From assembly GCF_000772085.1 (NCBI RefSeq), contig NZ_CP009755.1, positions 3,162,001 through 3,226,000 of the forward strand: a stretch of 64,000 bases of DNA, written 5' to 3'. Below the pieces are notes generated by a model that was given only the letters and a program-made list of their open reading frames with translations, searched no databases and was not told the origin of the DNA. Positions within the stretch are counted from its first letter, which is position 1; every line of letters begins with the position of its first letter. Source of the DNA: Curtobacterium sp. MR_MD2014 (GTDB lineage: Bacteria; Actinomycetota; Actinomycetes; Actinomycetales; Microbacteriaceae). This document shows, in pieces, positions 18,593 to 26,955 of the stretch. Both the position numbers and the translations under genes were made by a program.

Positions 18593-19927
18593 ATGACCAG
18601 AACCACCCGTGCCACCACGGCACTGGCAGTGGCGGGAGCGGCAGCGCTCCTCCTCGCCGCGTGTTCCACCAGCGGCAGCGCCGAGACCACTTCCTCCGCC
18701 TCCGCCGGCGGTGCGAAGAAGGACCCGGCGGCGAGCTGCAAGGCCCCCGACACCCCCGGTACCGACGCGCTGAAGATCGGCACGATCCTCCCGCTGACGG
18801 GCACCCTGTCGTACCTCAACCCGCCCGCCGAGTCCGGCGTCGGCCTCGCGGTCGAGGACATCAACTCGGCCGGAGGCGTGCTCGACAAGGACGTCAGCAT
18901 CGACCCCGCGACCGACTCGGGCGACAGCAACGACATGACCGTGTCGAGCTCGGCCGCGACGAAGCTCGTCAACGCCAAGGTGCCGGTCGTCATCGGCGCC
19001 GAATCGTCGAGCGTCACGCTCAACGTCATCGACCAGCTGACGAGCAACTGCATCGTGCAGATCTCGCCGGCGAACACCGCGACCGACCTGTCCGGGTACT
19101 CGTCGCACTACTACCGGACCGCGCCGCCGGACTCGGTGCAGGGCTCGGCCCTCGGCCAGCTCGTCACGGGTGACGGCAACGCCAAGGTCGCGTTCCTGGT
19201 CTTCAACGACACCTACGGCACGGGTCTCCGCGACACCGTGCAGCAGGCGATCGAGGACTCGGGCGGCCAGGTCGTCTACGGCGGCAAGGGCAAGGGTCAG
19301 GAGTTCCCGCCCGGACAGACGACGTTCTCGTCCGAGGTCACCGCTGCGCTCGCCGCGAAGCCGGACGCCATCGTGGTTCTCGCCTTCGACGAGACGAAGT
19401 CGATCATCCCGGAGCTCAAGTCGCAGAACGCCGACATGTCGAAGATCTACATGTCCGACGGCAACACCGCGGACTACTCGAAGGACTTCGACCCGGGCAC
19501 CCTCGAGGGCGCGCAGGGCACCATCCCCGGCGCCAGCCCGAAGGACGAGCTGAAGCAGCGCCTGTCGGACTTCTACAAGCAGTCCTCGGGCAAGGAGCTG
19601 GCTGACTACTCGTACGCTGCCGAGTCCTACGACGCCACGACCCTCGCTGCGCTGGCCGCGGTGAAGGGCAAGGGCACCGACTCGGGCACCATCCAGGCCA
19701 ACATGGCCGCGGTGTCCGGTGCGGACGGCGGCACGAAGTGCGAGACGTTCAAGGCGTGCAAGGACCTGCTCGACAAGGGTGAGGACATCCAGTACACCGG
19801 CCCGTCCGGCATCGGTCCGTTCGACAGCAAGAACGACCCGTCGAGCGCCTACATCGGCATCTACAAGTTCGACGGCGACAACAAGCCCGTGTACCAGACC
19901 GCCATCCAGGGCTCGGTCTCGAAGTAA
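18593..19927 (+). CDS. branched-chain amino acid ABC transporter substrate-binding lipoprotein
   Basis: A 444-aa type I periplasmic-binding-protein (LivK-like) lipoprotein. The signal peptide ends in L-L-A-A-C with Cys24 as the lipidation site, followed by a Ser/Thr/Ala-rich linker. The mature domain begins D-A-L-K-I-G-T-I-L-P-L-T-G, the usual start of this family, and an AVEDINSAGG-type motif follows. The start at 18593 is chosen for the signal peptide; AGAAAGGG lies upstream. It very probably serves LivHMGF, although it is transcribed separately and in the opposite direction. Confidence 0.92.
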   Translation: MTRTTRATTALAVAGAAALLLAACSTSGSAETTSSASAGGAKKDPAASCKAPDTPGTDALKIGTILPLTGTLSYLNPPAESGVGLAVEDINSAGGVLDKDVSIDPATDSGDSNDMTVSSSAATKLVNAKVPVVIGAESSSVTLNVIDQLTSNCIVQISPANTATDLSGYSSHYYRTAPPDSVQGSALGQLVTGDGNAKVAFLVFNDTYGTGLRDTVQQAIEDSGGQVVYGGKGKGQEFPPGQTTFSSEVTAALAAKPDAIVVLAFDETKSIIPELKSQNADMSKIYMSDGNTADYSKDFDPGTLEGAQGTIPGASPKDELKQRLSDFYKQSSGKELADYSYAAESYDATTLAALAAVKGKGTDSGTIQANMAAVSGADGGTKCETFKACKDLLDKGEDIQYTGPSGIGPFDSKNDPSSAYIGIYKFDGDNKPVYQTAIQGSVSK

Positions 19928-19939
19928 CACGCAGCACGC

Positions 19940-19980
19940 GACGTCGGCCCCGGACCTCATGCAGGTCCGAGGCCGACGTC
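19940..19980 (+). terminator. terminator of the livK-type gene
   Basis: An 18-position stem with one mismatch and a CATGC loop lies 12 bases after the stop codon. Confidence 0.7.
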
Positions 19981-20001
19981 GTCCCCGCGAGACTCGCGTC
20001 C

Positions 20002-20041
20002 GCGGACAGTTCCGCGGGCGCGGGCCTGCGGAACTGTCCGC
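20002..20041. repeat. 14-bp inverted repeat between livK and rarD
   Basis: Perfect arms GCGGACAGTTCCGC / GCGGAACTGTCCGC with a 12-nt loop, in the gap between convergent genes; it may end rarD transcription. A half copy of the GACGGGAGGCGCGG element lies nearby at 20092-20106. Confidence 0.65.
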
Positions 20042-20116
20042 ATGGCCGAGCCTCGGCACAGCGCTCCGAACCGCGCGCGGGCACCGGGGGCGGACGGGAG
20101 GCGCGGCTCGCGCCCG

Positions 20117-21079
20117 TCAGGCCGGCTCGGCCGCCGCAGGGGCGAGCGTCCGCCGCCGCGCGGCCCGGGCCGCCACGAAGCTGTCGACCGTCAGGACCAC
20201 GAGCGCGACCCAGACGATCCCGAAGCCGATCCACCGCGCGGGCGGCATCGCCTCGTGCTGCACGACCACGCCGACCAGGAGCTGCATCACCGGCGCGAGG
20301 TACTGCGTCAGGCCGAGCGTCGACAGGGACACCCGCCGGGCGGACGACGCGAAGAGCAGCAGCGGCACCGCGGTCGCGGGCCCGGTGAGCACCGTGACGA
20401 GGACGTGCGGCCACCCCTCGCTCGTGAACGTCACCCCGCCGCCGAGACCCGTGACGCCGAGCACGACGAGCGCCCCCACGGCGATCGGGACCAGCCAGAC
20501 GGTCTCGATCGTCAGGCCGCTCAGCGCGTCGACGGTGCCCCCGACCCGCTTCTTCACCAGGCCGTAGCACCCGAACGAGAAGGCCAGCGCGAGCGAGATC
20601 CACGGCACCTGCCCGTAGCCGACCGCGATGACGACGACCGCGACGACGCTGATGCCGACGGCAGCCCACTGCGCCGCACGCAGGCGCTCGCGGAGGACGA
20701 CCACGCCGAGGGCGATCGTGACGAGCGGGTTGATGAAGTACCCGAGCGCCGCCTCGACCGTGTGGCCCGTCGTCGTCGCGGCGACGTACACGGTCCAGTT
20801 CACCAGGATGAGCACGGCCGCGAGTCCCATCACGAGCATCACCCGGCGCTGGGCGAGCAGGGAGCGGGTGCGGAGCCACGACCGGGTGACGGCGATCGCC
20901 ACCGCGCAGAAGACCAGGCCGAAGACGATCCGCCAGGCGACGATCTCGAACGCGCCGGCGGGGGCCATCGCGGCGAAGAGCAGGGGCATCAGTCCCCAGA
21001 GTCCGTACGCGACGATCGCCTGCACGACGCCGACGGATGCCTCGCTGCGTGCCGGACGCGCCGGGGTCGCTTCACTCAC
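20117..21079 (-). CDS. rarD: EamA/RarD family transporter
   Basis: A 320-aa drug/metabolite-superfamily transporter with ten predicted membrane helices in two EamA repeats. The G-L-W-G-L-M-P-L segment and the A-L-G-Y-F-I-N-P-L segment are typical of RarD (chloramphenicol-sensitive protein family); the substrate is unknown. The C-terminal tail is Arg/Ala-rich. The GTG start lies 6 nt after a TAGGAT box, so a leaderless transcript is likely. Confidence 0.87.
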   Translation of the reverse strand: MSEATPARPARSEASVGVVQAIVAYGLWGLMPLLFAAMAPAGAFEIVAWRIVFGLVFCAVAIAVTRSWLRTRSLLAQRRVMLVMGLAAVLILVNWTVYVAATTTGHTVEAALGYFINPLVTIALGVVVLRERLRAAQWAAVGISVVAVVVIAVGYGQVPWISLALAFSFGCYGLVKKRVGGTVDALSGLTIETVWLVPIAVGALVVLGVTGLGGGVTFTSEGWPHVLVTVLTGPATAVPLLLFASSARRVSLSTLGLTQYLAPVMQLLVGVVVQHEAMPPARWIGFGIVWVALVVLTVDSFVAARAARRRTLAPAAAEPA

Positions 21080-21183
21080 GGGACCATCCTAGGAAGGGGC
21101 GCGGACGCTGCGGGCGGACAGCGCGCCTCCAAGCCGACCACCGGGACGGGCCGGGAGCGCCGCAGCGACACGCGCCCGGACGC

Positions 21184-21223
21184 ACGAACGCCCCGCCGGC
21201 TGCGAGCCGGACGGGGCGTTCGT
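21184..21223 (-). terminator. terminator of groES
   Basis: A 12-bp plus 6-bp stem (ACGAACGCCCCG with CGGGGCGTTCGT, CCGGCT with AGCCGG), one bulged A and a GCG loop, 18 bases past the groES stop. Confidence 0.7.
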
Positions 21224-21240
21224 GACGAGAGCTGCTGGTC

Positions 21241-21537
21241 TCAGTGCTCGATGACCGCGAGGACGTCGCGCGCCGAGAGGACGAGCAGGTCCTCGCCGGA
21301 GTACTTGACCTCGGTGCCGCCGTACTTCGAGTAGATGACCTTGTCGCCGACGGCGACGTCGAGCGGCACGCGGTTGCCGTTGTCGTCGATGCGACCCGGA
21401 CCCACGGCGACGACCTCGCCCTCCTGGGGCTTCTCCTTCGCGGTGTCCGGGATGACGAGACCGGAAGCGGTGGTCTGCTCCGCCTCGACCTGGCGGATGA
21501 CGATGCGATCCTCGAGCGGCTTGATGGTGACGGCCAC
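21241..21537 (-). CDS. groES: co-chaperonin GroES
   Basis: A 98-aa lid of the GroEL chaperonin, normal length. I-K-P-L-E-D-R-I-V near the start, the mobile loop around [11 protein letters not shown], and the [13 protein letters not shown] segment are standard. The start is a GTG at 21537 with AAGAGG upstream; the longer open frame upstream runs through the promoter and is not coding. groEL is not next to it. Two CIRCE elements and a matching promoter show control by the HrcA heat-shock repressor. Confidence 0.97.
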   Translation of the reverse strand: MAVTIKPLEDRIVIRQVEAEQTTASGLVIPDTAKEKPQEGEVVAVGPGRIDDNGNRVPLDVAVGDKVIYSKYGGTEVKYSGEDLLVLSARDVLAVIEH

Positions 21538-21584
21538 GGTGACCTCTTCTTTCTCGGTACTGACTCGGTACAGATGGGAACCGG

Positions 21585-21611
21585 TTGGCACTACGCACAG
21601 GAGAGTGCCAA
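21585..21611 (-). promoter_or_regulatory. CIRCE element 2 (HrcA operator)
   Basis: TTGGCACTA, a 9-base spacer, then GAGTGCCAA: a CIRCE inverted repeat with a single mismatch at the inner position, downstream of the groES -10 box and about 50 bases before the start codon. Confidence 0.75.
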
Positions 21612-21616
21612 CCACA

Positions 21617-21645
21617 ACTCTAGGGACAGTCTGGCACTCGGTCAA
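21617..21645 (-). promoter_or_regulatory. groES promoter
   Basis: On the minus strand TTGACC (21645-21640) and TAGAGT (21622-21617) are separated by 17 bases. The -35 box lies in the spacer of the upstream CIRCE element, so HrcA binding would block it. Confidence 0.75.
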
Positions 21646-21657
21646 TCCGAGTGCCAG
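21631..21657 (-). promoter_or_regulatory. CIRCE element 1 (HrcA operator)
   Basis: CTGGCACTC, a 9-base spacer, then GAGTGCCAG: perfect 9-9-9 CIRCE geometry, overlapping the groES -35 box. Confidence 0.9.
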
Positions 21658-21697
21658 CACGTGTCGGGCCTCCCCGGCGACCTGGGAGGATCGACGG

Positions 21698-22915
21698 GTG
21701 GAAGCCGCCGACCTCGCCCAGCTGCTGACCCCCGAGGGGATGGCCCTGCTCGACCGTACCCCCGGCGTCTCGGACGGGGGCGAGATCGTCCGGGTGGTCT
21801 CCCGGCTCCGTGGCGAGGGACACGACCCGGGGCTCGTGGCAGCCGTGCTGACCCAGGCGAAGCTCCGCCAGAAGGCCCGCGCGAAGTTCGGGGACTTCGC
21901 CGCGCGGATGCTCTTCACCGAGGCCGGCCTCGAACAGGCCACCCGACTGCAGGTCGCCGCGCAGCACGCCGGTCGCTTCGCCGCCGCCGGTCTGACCCGG
22001 GTCGCGGACCTCGGCTGCGGGATCGGTGGCGACGCCATGGCGATGGCCGCGCTCGACCTCGACGTCACCGCCGTCGACCGCGACGAGGTGACCGCGGCGG
22101 TCGCGACGCACAACCTCGCGCTCTGGCCGAACGCCCGGGTCGAGCTCGGCGACGCGGCCGCCTTCGACCTGTCCCGGGTCGACGGCGTCTGGATGGACCC
22201 CGCGCGACGCACGGCCGGGCACGCGAACACGAGGCGCCTGGCCGACCCGGACGACTGGTCGCCGTCGCTCGACACCGTGTTCGCCGCCGCGACGACGACC
22301 CCGACGGGCGTGAAGCTCGGCCCGGGCATCGACCGCGACCTGATCCCGGACACGCTCGAGGCGCAGTGGGTGTCCGTCGACCGCGAGGTCGTCGAGCTCG
22401 TTCTGTGGTCCGGGCCCCTCGCCCGTGACGGTGTCCGGCGCGCGGCCACCGTCATCGGCGGTCACGGCATCGCCGAGCTCACCGGCCCGGCGGACGCCGA
22501 GGACGTCGAGGTCGGTCCCGTCGGCGCCTACCTGTACGAGCCGGACGGCGCCGTCATCCGTGGGCGGTTGATCGGTGACCTGGCGCGGTCCATCGGAGGC
22601 CGGATGCTCTCCGAGGGCATCGCGTACGTCACGTCGGACCGTGCCGTGACGACGCCGTTCGCGCAGGGGTTCCGGGTGCTGGACACGATGCCCCTCGACG
22701 TGAAGCAGCTGTCGGCACGCCTGGCGGCGGAGGACGTCGGCACCGTCGAGATCAAGAAGCGCGGCGTCGACGTCGACCCGGCGCAGTTCCGGAAGCGGTT
22801 GCGGCTGCGGGGGCGGCGGTCGGTGACGCTCGTGCTCACCCGTCTGGAGGGACGGCACACCGCGCTCCTGTGCGAGCGCCTCACCGACGTGGCCGGCTCG
22901 GCCGCGGGGCGGTAG
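21698..22915 (+). CDS. class I SAM-dependent methyltransferase with THUMP-like domain
   Basis: A 405-aa protein of the actinobacterial THUMP-like methyltransferase group. An N-terminal helical region (residues 1-95) leads to the SAM-binding motif [12 protein letters not shown] at about 103-114, an acidic V-T-A-V-D-R-D strand, and V-W-M-D-P-A-R-R at the catalytic position. The C-terminal 90 residues, with [12 protein letters not shown], are the THUMP-like RNA-binding part. The substrate is probably RNA but is not established. The GTG start has GGGAGGA 7 nt upstream. Divergent from groES. Confidence 0.85.
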   Translation: MEAADLAQLLTPEGMALLDRTPGVSDGGEIVRVVSRLRGEGHDPGLVAAVLTQAKLRQKARAKFGDFAARMLFTEAGLEQATRLQVAAQHAGRFAAAGLTRVADLGCGIGGDAMAMAALDLDVTAVDRDEVTAAVATHNLALWPNARVELGDAAAFDLSRVDGVWMDPARRTAGHANTRRLADPDDWSPSLDTVFAAATTTPTGVKLGPGIDRDLIPDTLEAQWVSVDREVVELVLWSGPLARDGVRRAATVIGGHGIAELTGPADAEDVEVGPVGAYLYEPDGAVIRGRLIGDLARSIGGRMLSEGIAYVTSDRAVTTPFAQGFRVLDTMPLDVKQLSARLAAEDVGTVEIKKRGVDVDPAQFRKRLRLRGRRSVTLVLTRLEGRHTALLCERLTDVAGSAAGR

Positions 22916-22995
22916 CGGGGCGGTAGCGGGGCACGAGGCTGCGCGGGCGGTCGGCGCGAGGCGCTCTCGCTGTCGCTGTCGCTGTCGCTGTCGTG
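22904..22995. repeat. short tandem repeats after the methyltransferase gene
   Basis: An 11-base unit (GCGGGGCGGTA) is repeated 2.6 times at 22904-22932 and includes the TAG stop codon. A six-base TCGCTG run of 4.5 units follows at 22967-22993. Confidence 0.7.
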
Positions 22996-23011
22996 TTCAC
23001 GTCCGCGGCAG

Positions 23012-23048
23012 CGACAGACCCCCGCCGAACATCGGCGGGGGTCTGTCG
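23012..23048. terminator. bidirectional terminator
   Basis: Perfect 17-bp stem with a 3-base loop (CGACAGACCC... / ...GGGTCTGTCG) between the convergent methyltransferase and DUF4190 genes. Confidence 0.75.
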
Positions 23049-23083
23049 ATCTCGCGGAACGGAGCCGTGCAGCGCGGCGCGGG

Positions 23084-23860
23084 TCAGCGGATGAAGGCGC
23101 CCGAGTCGTAGCCGTACGGGTCGGAGGACGAGTGGCTCGACGCGATCGCGATGATGAAGATCACCGCGAAGAGCACGTAGAGCCCGGTCAGCACCCACCC
23201 GCCGATGACCCCGGCGAGGGCCAGTCCACGGCCACCCTCACCCGTCTGCTTGATCTTCCCGAGGGCGATGTGCCCCATGATCGCGCCGGCGGGGCTCGTG
23301 AGGATCACGATCGGCCAGATGACGACCCCGGCGAACGCGAACACGATCGACAGGATCGCCAGGGTGTTCGTCTTCGGGCGCTGGGCGTACGGCTGGTACC
23401 CGCTCGTGGCGTACGGCGACGCGTAGGGGTTCCCGCCCTGCTGCGGCGCGTAGGGGTTCTGCTGGGGGCTCGAGGCCGCGTACGGGTTGCCCTGGTGCGA
23501 CTGCTGCGCGTACGGGTTGCCCTGCTGCGACTGCTGCGCGTACGGGTTGCCCTGCTGGGACTGCTGCGCGTAGGGGTTGCCCTGCTGCGACTGCGGTGCG
23601 TACGGGTTGTGCTGGGGCCCCGAGGCCGCGTGCGGGTTGCCCTGCTGGGACTGCTGCGCGTACGGGTTGCCCGACGGCTGCTGGCCCTGACCGTACGGGG
23701 CGCCCGACGCCTGCTGGCCCTGGCCGTACGGGGTGCCCTGCGACGGCTGCGCGGAGGGGTTCGCGGGCTGCTGGCTGCCCGACTGCCCGTCCTGCTGCTG
23801 CCGGCCGTCGTCTCCCCCGCTCGACTCGCCCGGCTTCGGCCACTGGTTCTGATCGGACAC
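23084..23860 (-). CDS. DUF4190 domain membrane protein with Gln/Pro/Asn/Tyr-rich repeats
   Basis: A 258-aa protein. The first 150 residues are disordered and made of repeats around N-P-Y-A-Q-Q-S-Q-Q-G, encoded by near-identical 30-bp DNA repeats at about 23475-23660. Then comes a DUF4190 domain of two hydrophobic helices (residues about 165-200 and 215-240), with a GHIALGKIK-type loop between them. The function is unknown. The GTG start at 23860 has GGGAGG upstream. The repeat number may vary between strains. Confidence 0.82.
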   Translation of the reverse strand: MSDQNQWPKPGESSGGDDGRQQQDGQSGSQQPANPSAQPSQGTPYGQGQQASGAPYGQGQQPSGNPYAQQSQQGNPHAASGPQHNPYAPQSQQGNPYAQQSQQGNPYAQQSQQGNPYAQQSHQGNPYAASSPQQNPYAPQQGGNPYASPYATSGYQPYAQRPKTNTLAILSIVFAFAGVVIWPIVILTSPAGAIMGHIALGKIKQTGEGGRGLALAGVIGGWVLTGLYVLFAVIFIIAIASSHSSSDPYGYDSGAFIR

Positions 23861-23964
23861 CGTCCACCCCTCCCGGCACCCGGTCGGTCGGTGCCTGCTG
23901 AGCATCCTCCCACACGGGCCGGGAGCCGGTTCAGGCGTCGGCGTGCGCCACCCGGCCGCGCGAC

Positions 23965-25020
23965 TCAGACCTGGACGGTCGTCACCGGCAGCGTGGAGTC
24001 CGCCGCGATGCCGAGGTCGCTCGGCGCGTGCCCCTCTGCCACCAGGCGCGCACCGACCGCGGCGATCATGGCCCCGTTGTCGGTGCAGAGGTCGAACGGT
24101 GGGATCCGCAGCGCGACCCCGGCGGCAGCGCAGCGTTCCTCGGCGACGGCGCGCAACCGTGCGTTCGCGACGACCCCACCCCCGAGCAGCAGGCGGTCGA
24201 CACCGGTGTCCCGGCACGCGGCGAGCGCCTTCGTGAGGAGCACGTCGACGACGGCCTCGCGGAACGACGCCGCGACGTCGGCGACGGGGACCTCGCGGCC
24301 CTCGTCCCGGCACTTCTCGACCCACCGCGCGACGGCGGTCTTCAGCCCGGAGAACGAGAAGTCGTACCGGTGCTGCGCCATGTCCTTCGGCAGCGTCAGG
24401 CCGCGCGGGAACCGGATCGCGGTCGGGTCGCCCTCCGCTGCCGCCCGGTCGATCTGCGGCCCGCCCGGGTAGGGCAGTCCGAGCAGGCGTGCGACCTTGT
24501 CGAACGCCTCGCCGGCCGCGTCGTCGATCGTCTCGCCGAGCAGTTCGACGTCGCCGACCAGGTCCCGCACGAGCAGCAGCGACGTGTGGCCGCCGGACAC
24601 GAGCAGCGCCACGGTCGGCAGCTCGATCGCGCTGCCGTCCGCACGCAGGACGTCCGCACCGACGTGCCCGACCAGGTGGTTCACGCCGTACAGCGGCTTG
24701 CCCGTCGCGACCGCCAGTGCCTTGGCTGCGCCCACCCCGACCATCAGGGCACCGGCGAGCCCCGGGCCGGCGGTCACGGCGACGGCGTCGAGCTCGTCGA
24801 GCGTGACACCCGCGCGGTCGAGGGCCTCGTGCAGGGTCGGGGTCATGGCCTCGAGGTGCGCCCGTGCGGCCACCTCGGGCACGACGCCGCCGTAGCGGGC
24901 GTGCTCGTCCATGCTCGACGCGATGACGTTGGCGAGCAGGGTGGTCCCGCGGACGATGCCCACGCCGGTCTCGTCACAGCTCGTCTCGATGCCGAGCACC
25001 AGGGGTTCAGTCGCGCTCAC
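23965..25020 (-). CDS. tsaD: tRNA N6-adenosine threonylcarbamoyltransferase
   Basis: Transfers the threonylcarbamoyl group to A37 of ANN-decoding tRNAs (t6A synthesis) together with TsaB and TsaE, both encoded upstream. 351 aa. The G-I-E-T-S-C-D-E-T start, the ARAHLEAM motif and N-H-L-V-G-H supply the metal and ATP sites of the ASKHA fold. I use the GTG at 25020 ([11 protein letters not shown]), which has GGAGACC upstream, rather than the longer frame. It overlaps the rimI end by 14 bases. Confidence 0.96.
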   Translation of the reverse strand: MSATEPLVLGIETSCDETGVGIVRGTTLLANVIASSMDEHARYGGVVPEVAARAHLEAMTPTLHEALDRAGVTLDELDAVAVTAGPGLAGALMVGVGAAKALAVATGKPLYGVNHLVGHVGADVLRADGSAIELPTVALLVSGGHTSLLLVRDLVGDVELLGETIDDAAGEAFDKVARLLGLPYPGGPQIDRAAAEGDPTAIRFPRGLTLPKDMAQHRYDFSFSGLKTAVARWVEKCRDEGREVPVADVAASFREAVVDVLLTKALAACRDTGVDRLLLGGGVVANARLRAVAEERCAAAGVALRIPPFDLCTDNGAMIAAVGARLVAEGHAPSDLGIAADSTLPVTTVQV

Positions 25021-25549
25021 CGAGGGTCTCCTGTCCGATCGGTCCGACACCGGTGGACGCACCGGGGGTGACGGGGAGCTCCGCCCGCATCACCCACGCG
25101 TCGACACCGTCGGGCTGGTAGTAGCGGGGCCGCACGGCGATGCGCTCGAACCCGGCAGCGGTGTACATCGCCTGCGCCACGGGGTTGTCGGCGCGCACCT
25201 CGAGGAACACCTCGTGCACCTCACGCCGTCGGGCCTCGTCGAGGAGCTCCGTGAAGAGCACCTTCCCGATGCCCCGGCCCCGCTGCTCGGCAGCGACCGC
25301 GATGGTCTGCACGTCGGCGACGGGGTTGCCCGCGAGCGAGGACAGCCCGGCGTAGCCGACGACCGTCGGGGCGCCGTCCTCGGTCGTCTCGACCACGACG
25401 TAGTACCCGTGCGGGGACCACAGCTCCCCCGCCATCTGCGACGAGGTCCAGGCGTCCGTCGGGAACGACGTGTGCTCGAGGAACATGACGTCGTCGAGGT
25501 CCTGCGGGACCGCGCGGCGCAGCCGCAGGCCGGCGGGCAGTCCGGTCAC
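25007..25549 (-). CDS. rimI: ribosomal protein S18 alanine N-acetyltransferase
   Basis: A 180-aa GNAT-family acetyltransferase lying between tsaB and tsaD, the classic position of RimI. The acetyl-CoA loop reads Q-R-G-R-G-I-G-K, and the [17 protein letters not shown] segment is the usual GNAT motif B. The GTG start overlaps the tsaB stop by 4 bases. Confidence 0.92.
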   Translation of the reverse strand: MTGLPAGLRLRRAVPQDLDDVMFLEHTSFPTDAWTSSQMAGELWSPHGYYVVVETTEDGAPTVVGYAGLSSLAGNPVADVQTIAVAAEQRGRGIGKVLFTELLDEARRREVHEVFLEVRADNPVAQAMYTAAGFERIAVRPRYYQPDGVDAWVMRAELPVTPGASTGVGPIGQETLGERD

Positions 25550-26169
25550 CGGACGACCCGCTTCGGGGCCCCCGGCACGGTGACGTCGGGGTCACGCAGG
25601 TAGAGGGGGGTGTCGTCGGCGAAGGGCGCGCCGGAGGCGAGCCGGTCTGCTGCCAGCGACCCGAGCCTCCCGGCCGGGACGGTCGTGACGGTCTCGCGGG
25701 GCCAGTCGACGGCCTCCGGACGGGAGGCGCGGATCGCCTCGTCCAGGTCCGCCGGCTTCGCGAGTCCGGGACCGGCGACCCGCGTGCCGGTCTCGTCGTG
25801 GGCGCTCCAGTAGACCTCGCGGCGGCGCGCGTCCGTCAGGACGACGACGGGGTGCCGCTGCAGGTCGGCCGCGATCGCGTCGTGGCTGACGAGCGGGAGG
25901 AGGGGGACGCCGCGGGCGGCGGCGAAGGTGCGCGCGGCGGCGATCCCGACGCGCAGGCCGGTGAAGGGGCCGGGGCCCGTGCCGGCGACCACCCCGGTGA
26001 CGTCGGCACCGGTGACGTCGGCCTCGGCGAGCACCTCGGCGAGGAACGGGCCGATCACCTCGGCGTGCCGGCGGGAGTCGTCGGTGCTGCGCTCGGCGAG
26101 CACACGACCGCTGGCCGGGTCGACGACGGCGACCGAGGTGCCGGCGGACGTGTCGATGGCGAGGAGCAC
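25546..26169 (-). CDS. tsaB: tRNA threonylcarbamoyladenosine biosynthesis protein TsaB
   Basis: A 207-aa ASKHA-fold partner of TsaD, starting L-L-A-I-D-T-S-A-G-T-S and carrying the G-P-G-P-F-T-G-L-R-V-G motif. The GTG start lies 6 nt after a TACGAT box and has no ribosome site, so the transcript is probably leaderless. The coding sequence holds, at 25716-25735, the same 20 bases that form an arm of the intergenic hairpin at 32049-32104. Confidence 0.93.
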   Translation of the reverse strand: MLLAIDTSAGTSVAVVDPASGRVLAERSTDDSRRHAEVIGPFLAEVLAEADVTGADVTGVVAGTGPGPFTGLRVGIAAARTFAAARGVPLLPLVSHDAIAADLQRHPVVVLTDARRREVYWSAHDETGTRVAGPGLAKPADLDEAIRASRPEAVDWPRETVTTVPAGRLGSLAADRLASGAPFADDTPLYLRDPDVTVPGAPKRVVR

Positions 26170-26250
26170 GCGTCCATCGTAGGCGCGATCGGGACGGCGG
26201 ACGGTGGCGTAGTGTCCGGTGATGTTCCACCAGCACGAGGGAGGTCACCG

Positions 26251-26430
26251 ATGCCCTGGACACCGCGCACGGCAGCGCACCGCGATCCCGAGCAGTGGCG
26301 CCGTCGGGGCCTGCTGCCGCCCGCGGACGTCGACGCGCTCGTGCACGCCCGACTCGGGTGGTTGCCGGTCGACGACCCGGCCTACGCCGACTTCTTCATC
26401 GACCCGACCACCTCGGTGCGGTCGGGCTGA
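26251..26430 (+). CDS. small hypothetical protein (59 aa)
   Basis: I do not recognise it. The protein is Trp/Arg/Asp-rich and soluble, with W-R-R-R-G-L-L-P-P-A-D-V-D-A-L in the middle and Y-A-D-F-F-I-D-P near the end. A strong ribosome site (GAGGGAGG) lies 7 nt before the ATG, which argues for a real gene. It sits between tsaB and tsaE on the opposite strand, convergent with tsaE, 12 bases from its stop codon. Confidence 0.6.
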   Translation: MPWTPRTAAHRDPEQWRRRGLLPPADVDALVHARLGWLPVDDPAYADFFIDPTTSVRSG

Positions 26431-26442
26431 CCCGGCGATCCG

Positions 26443-26955
26443 TCAGAGCGTGACGTCCGCCCAGCGCGGCCCGGTCGCGGTGACGATCACCCGTCGGGGC
26501 TCGTCGGGAACGTCGTCGGGGTCGAGGTCGTCGGCGTCGCCGTCGGGCGCGTCCGCTCCCGTCGCACGGACGATCTCCACGTCGAGGATGCTGTCCGCGA
26601 TGCCGTCGACGAAGCCCCGGCCCCACTCGACCACCACGACCGAGGCGTCCCAGTCGAGGTCGAGGTCGTCGAGCTCCACGGGGTCGCTCAACCGGTAGGC
26701 GTCGACGTGGACCAGGTCCGGGCCGGTCGTCGTCGGGTGGGTCCGGGCGAGGACGAAGGTGGGGCTCGACACCTGCCCCCGCGCGCCGAGCGCGGCCCCG
26801 AGGCCACGCGTGAGCGTCGTCTTGCCCGCACCGAGCGGCCCGGTCAGCACGACGAGGTCGCCGGCACGCAGGACACGTGCGAGCCGCGCACCGAGCACAC
26901 CCATCTCGTCGGTCGTCGACACCGTCGTGTCGAGCAGCACCCGGGCGTCCGTCAC
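26443..26955 (-). CDS. tsaE: tRNA threonylcarbamoyladenosine biosynthesis ATPase TsaE
   Basis: A 170-aa P-loop ATPase of the t6A complex. Walker A is G-P-L-G-A-G-K-T-T, and V-S-S-P-T-F-V-L and H-V-D-A-Y-R-L are family marks, followed by V-V-V-V-E-W. A run of Asp/Glu/Pro near residues 135-155 is an insertion or linker before the C-terminal strand. The GTG start at 26955 overlaps the alanine racemase stop (GTGA). Confidence 0.95.
   Translation of the reverse strand: MTDARVLLDTTVSTTDEMGVLGARLARVLRAGDLVVLTGPLGAGKTTLTRGLGAALGARGQVSSPTFVLARTHPTTTGPDLVHVDAYRLSDPVELDDLDLDWDASVVVVEWGRGFVDGIADSILDVEIVRATGADAPDGDADDLDPDDVPDEPRRVIVTATGPRWADVTL

Noticed and set aside
23475..23700. CRISPR-like regular repeats
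   Set aside because: The 30-base repeats are adjacent without unique spacers and lie in frame within a protein-coding gene.
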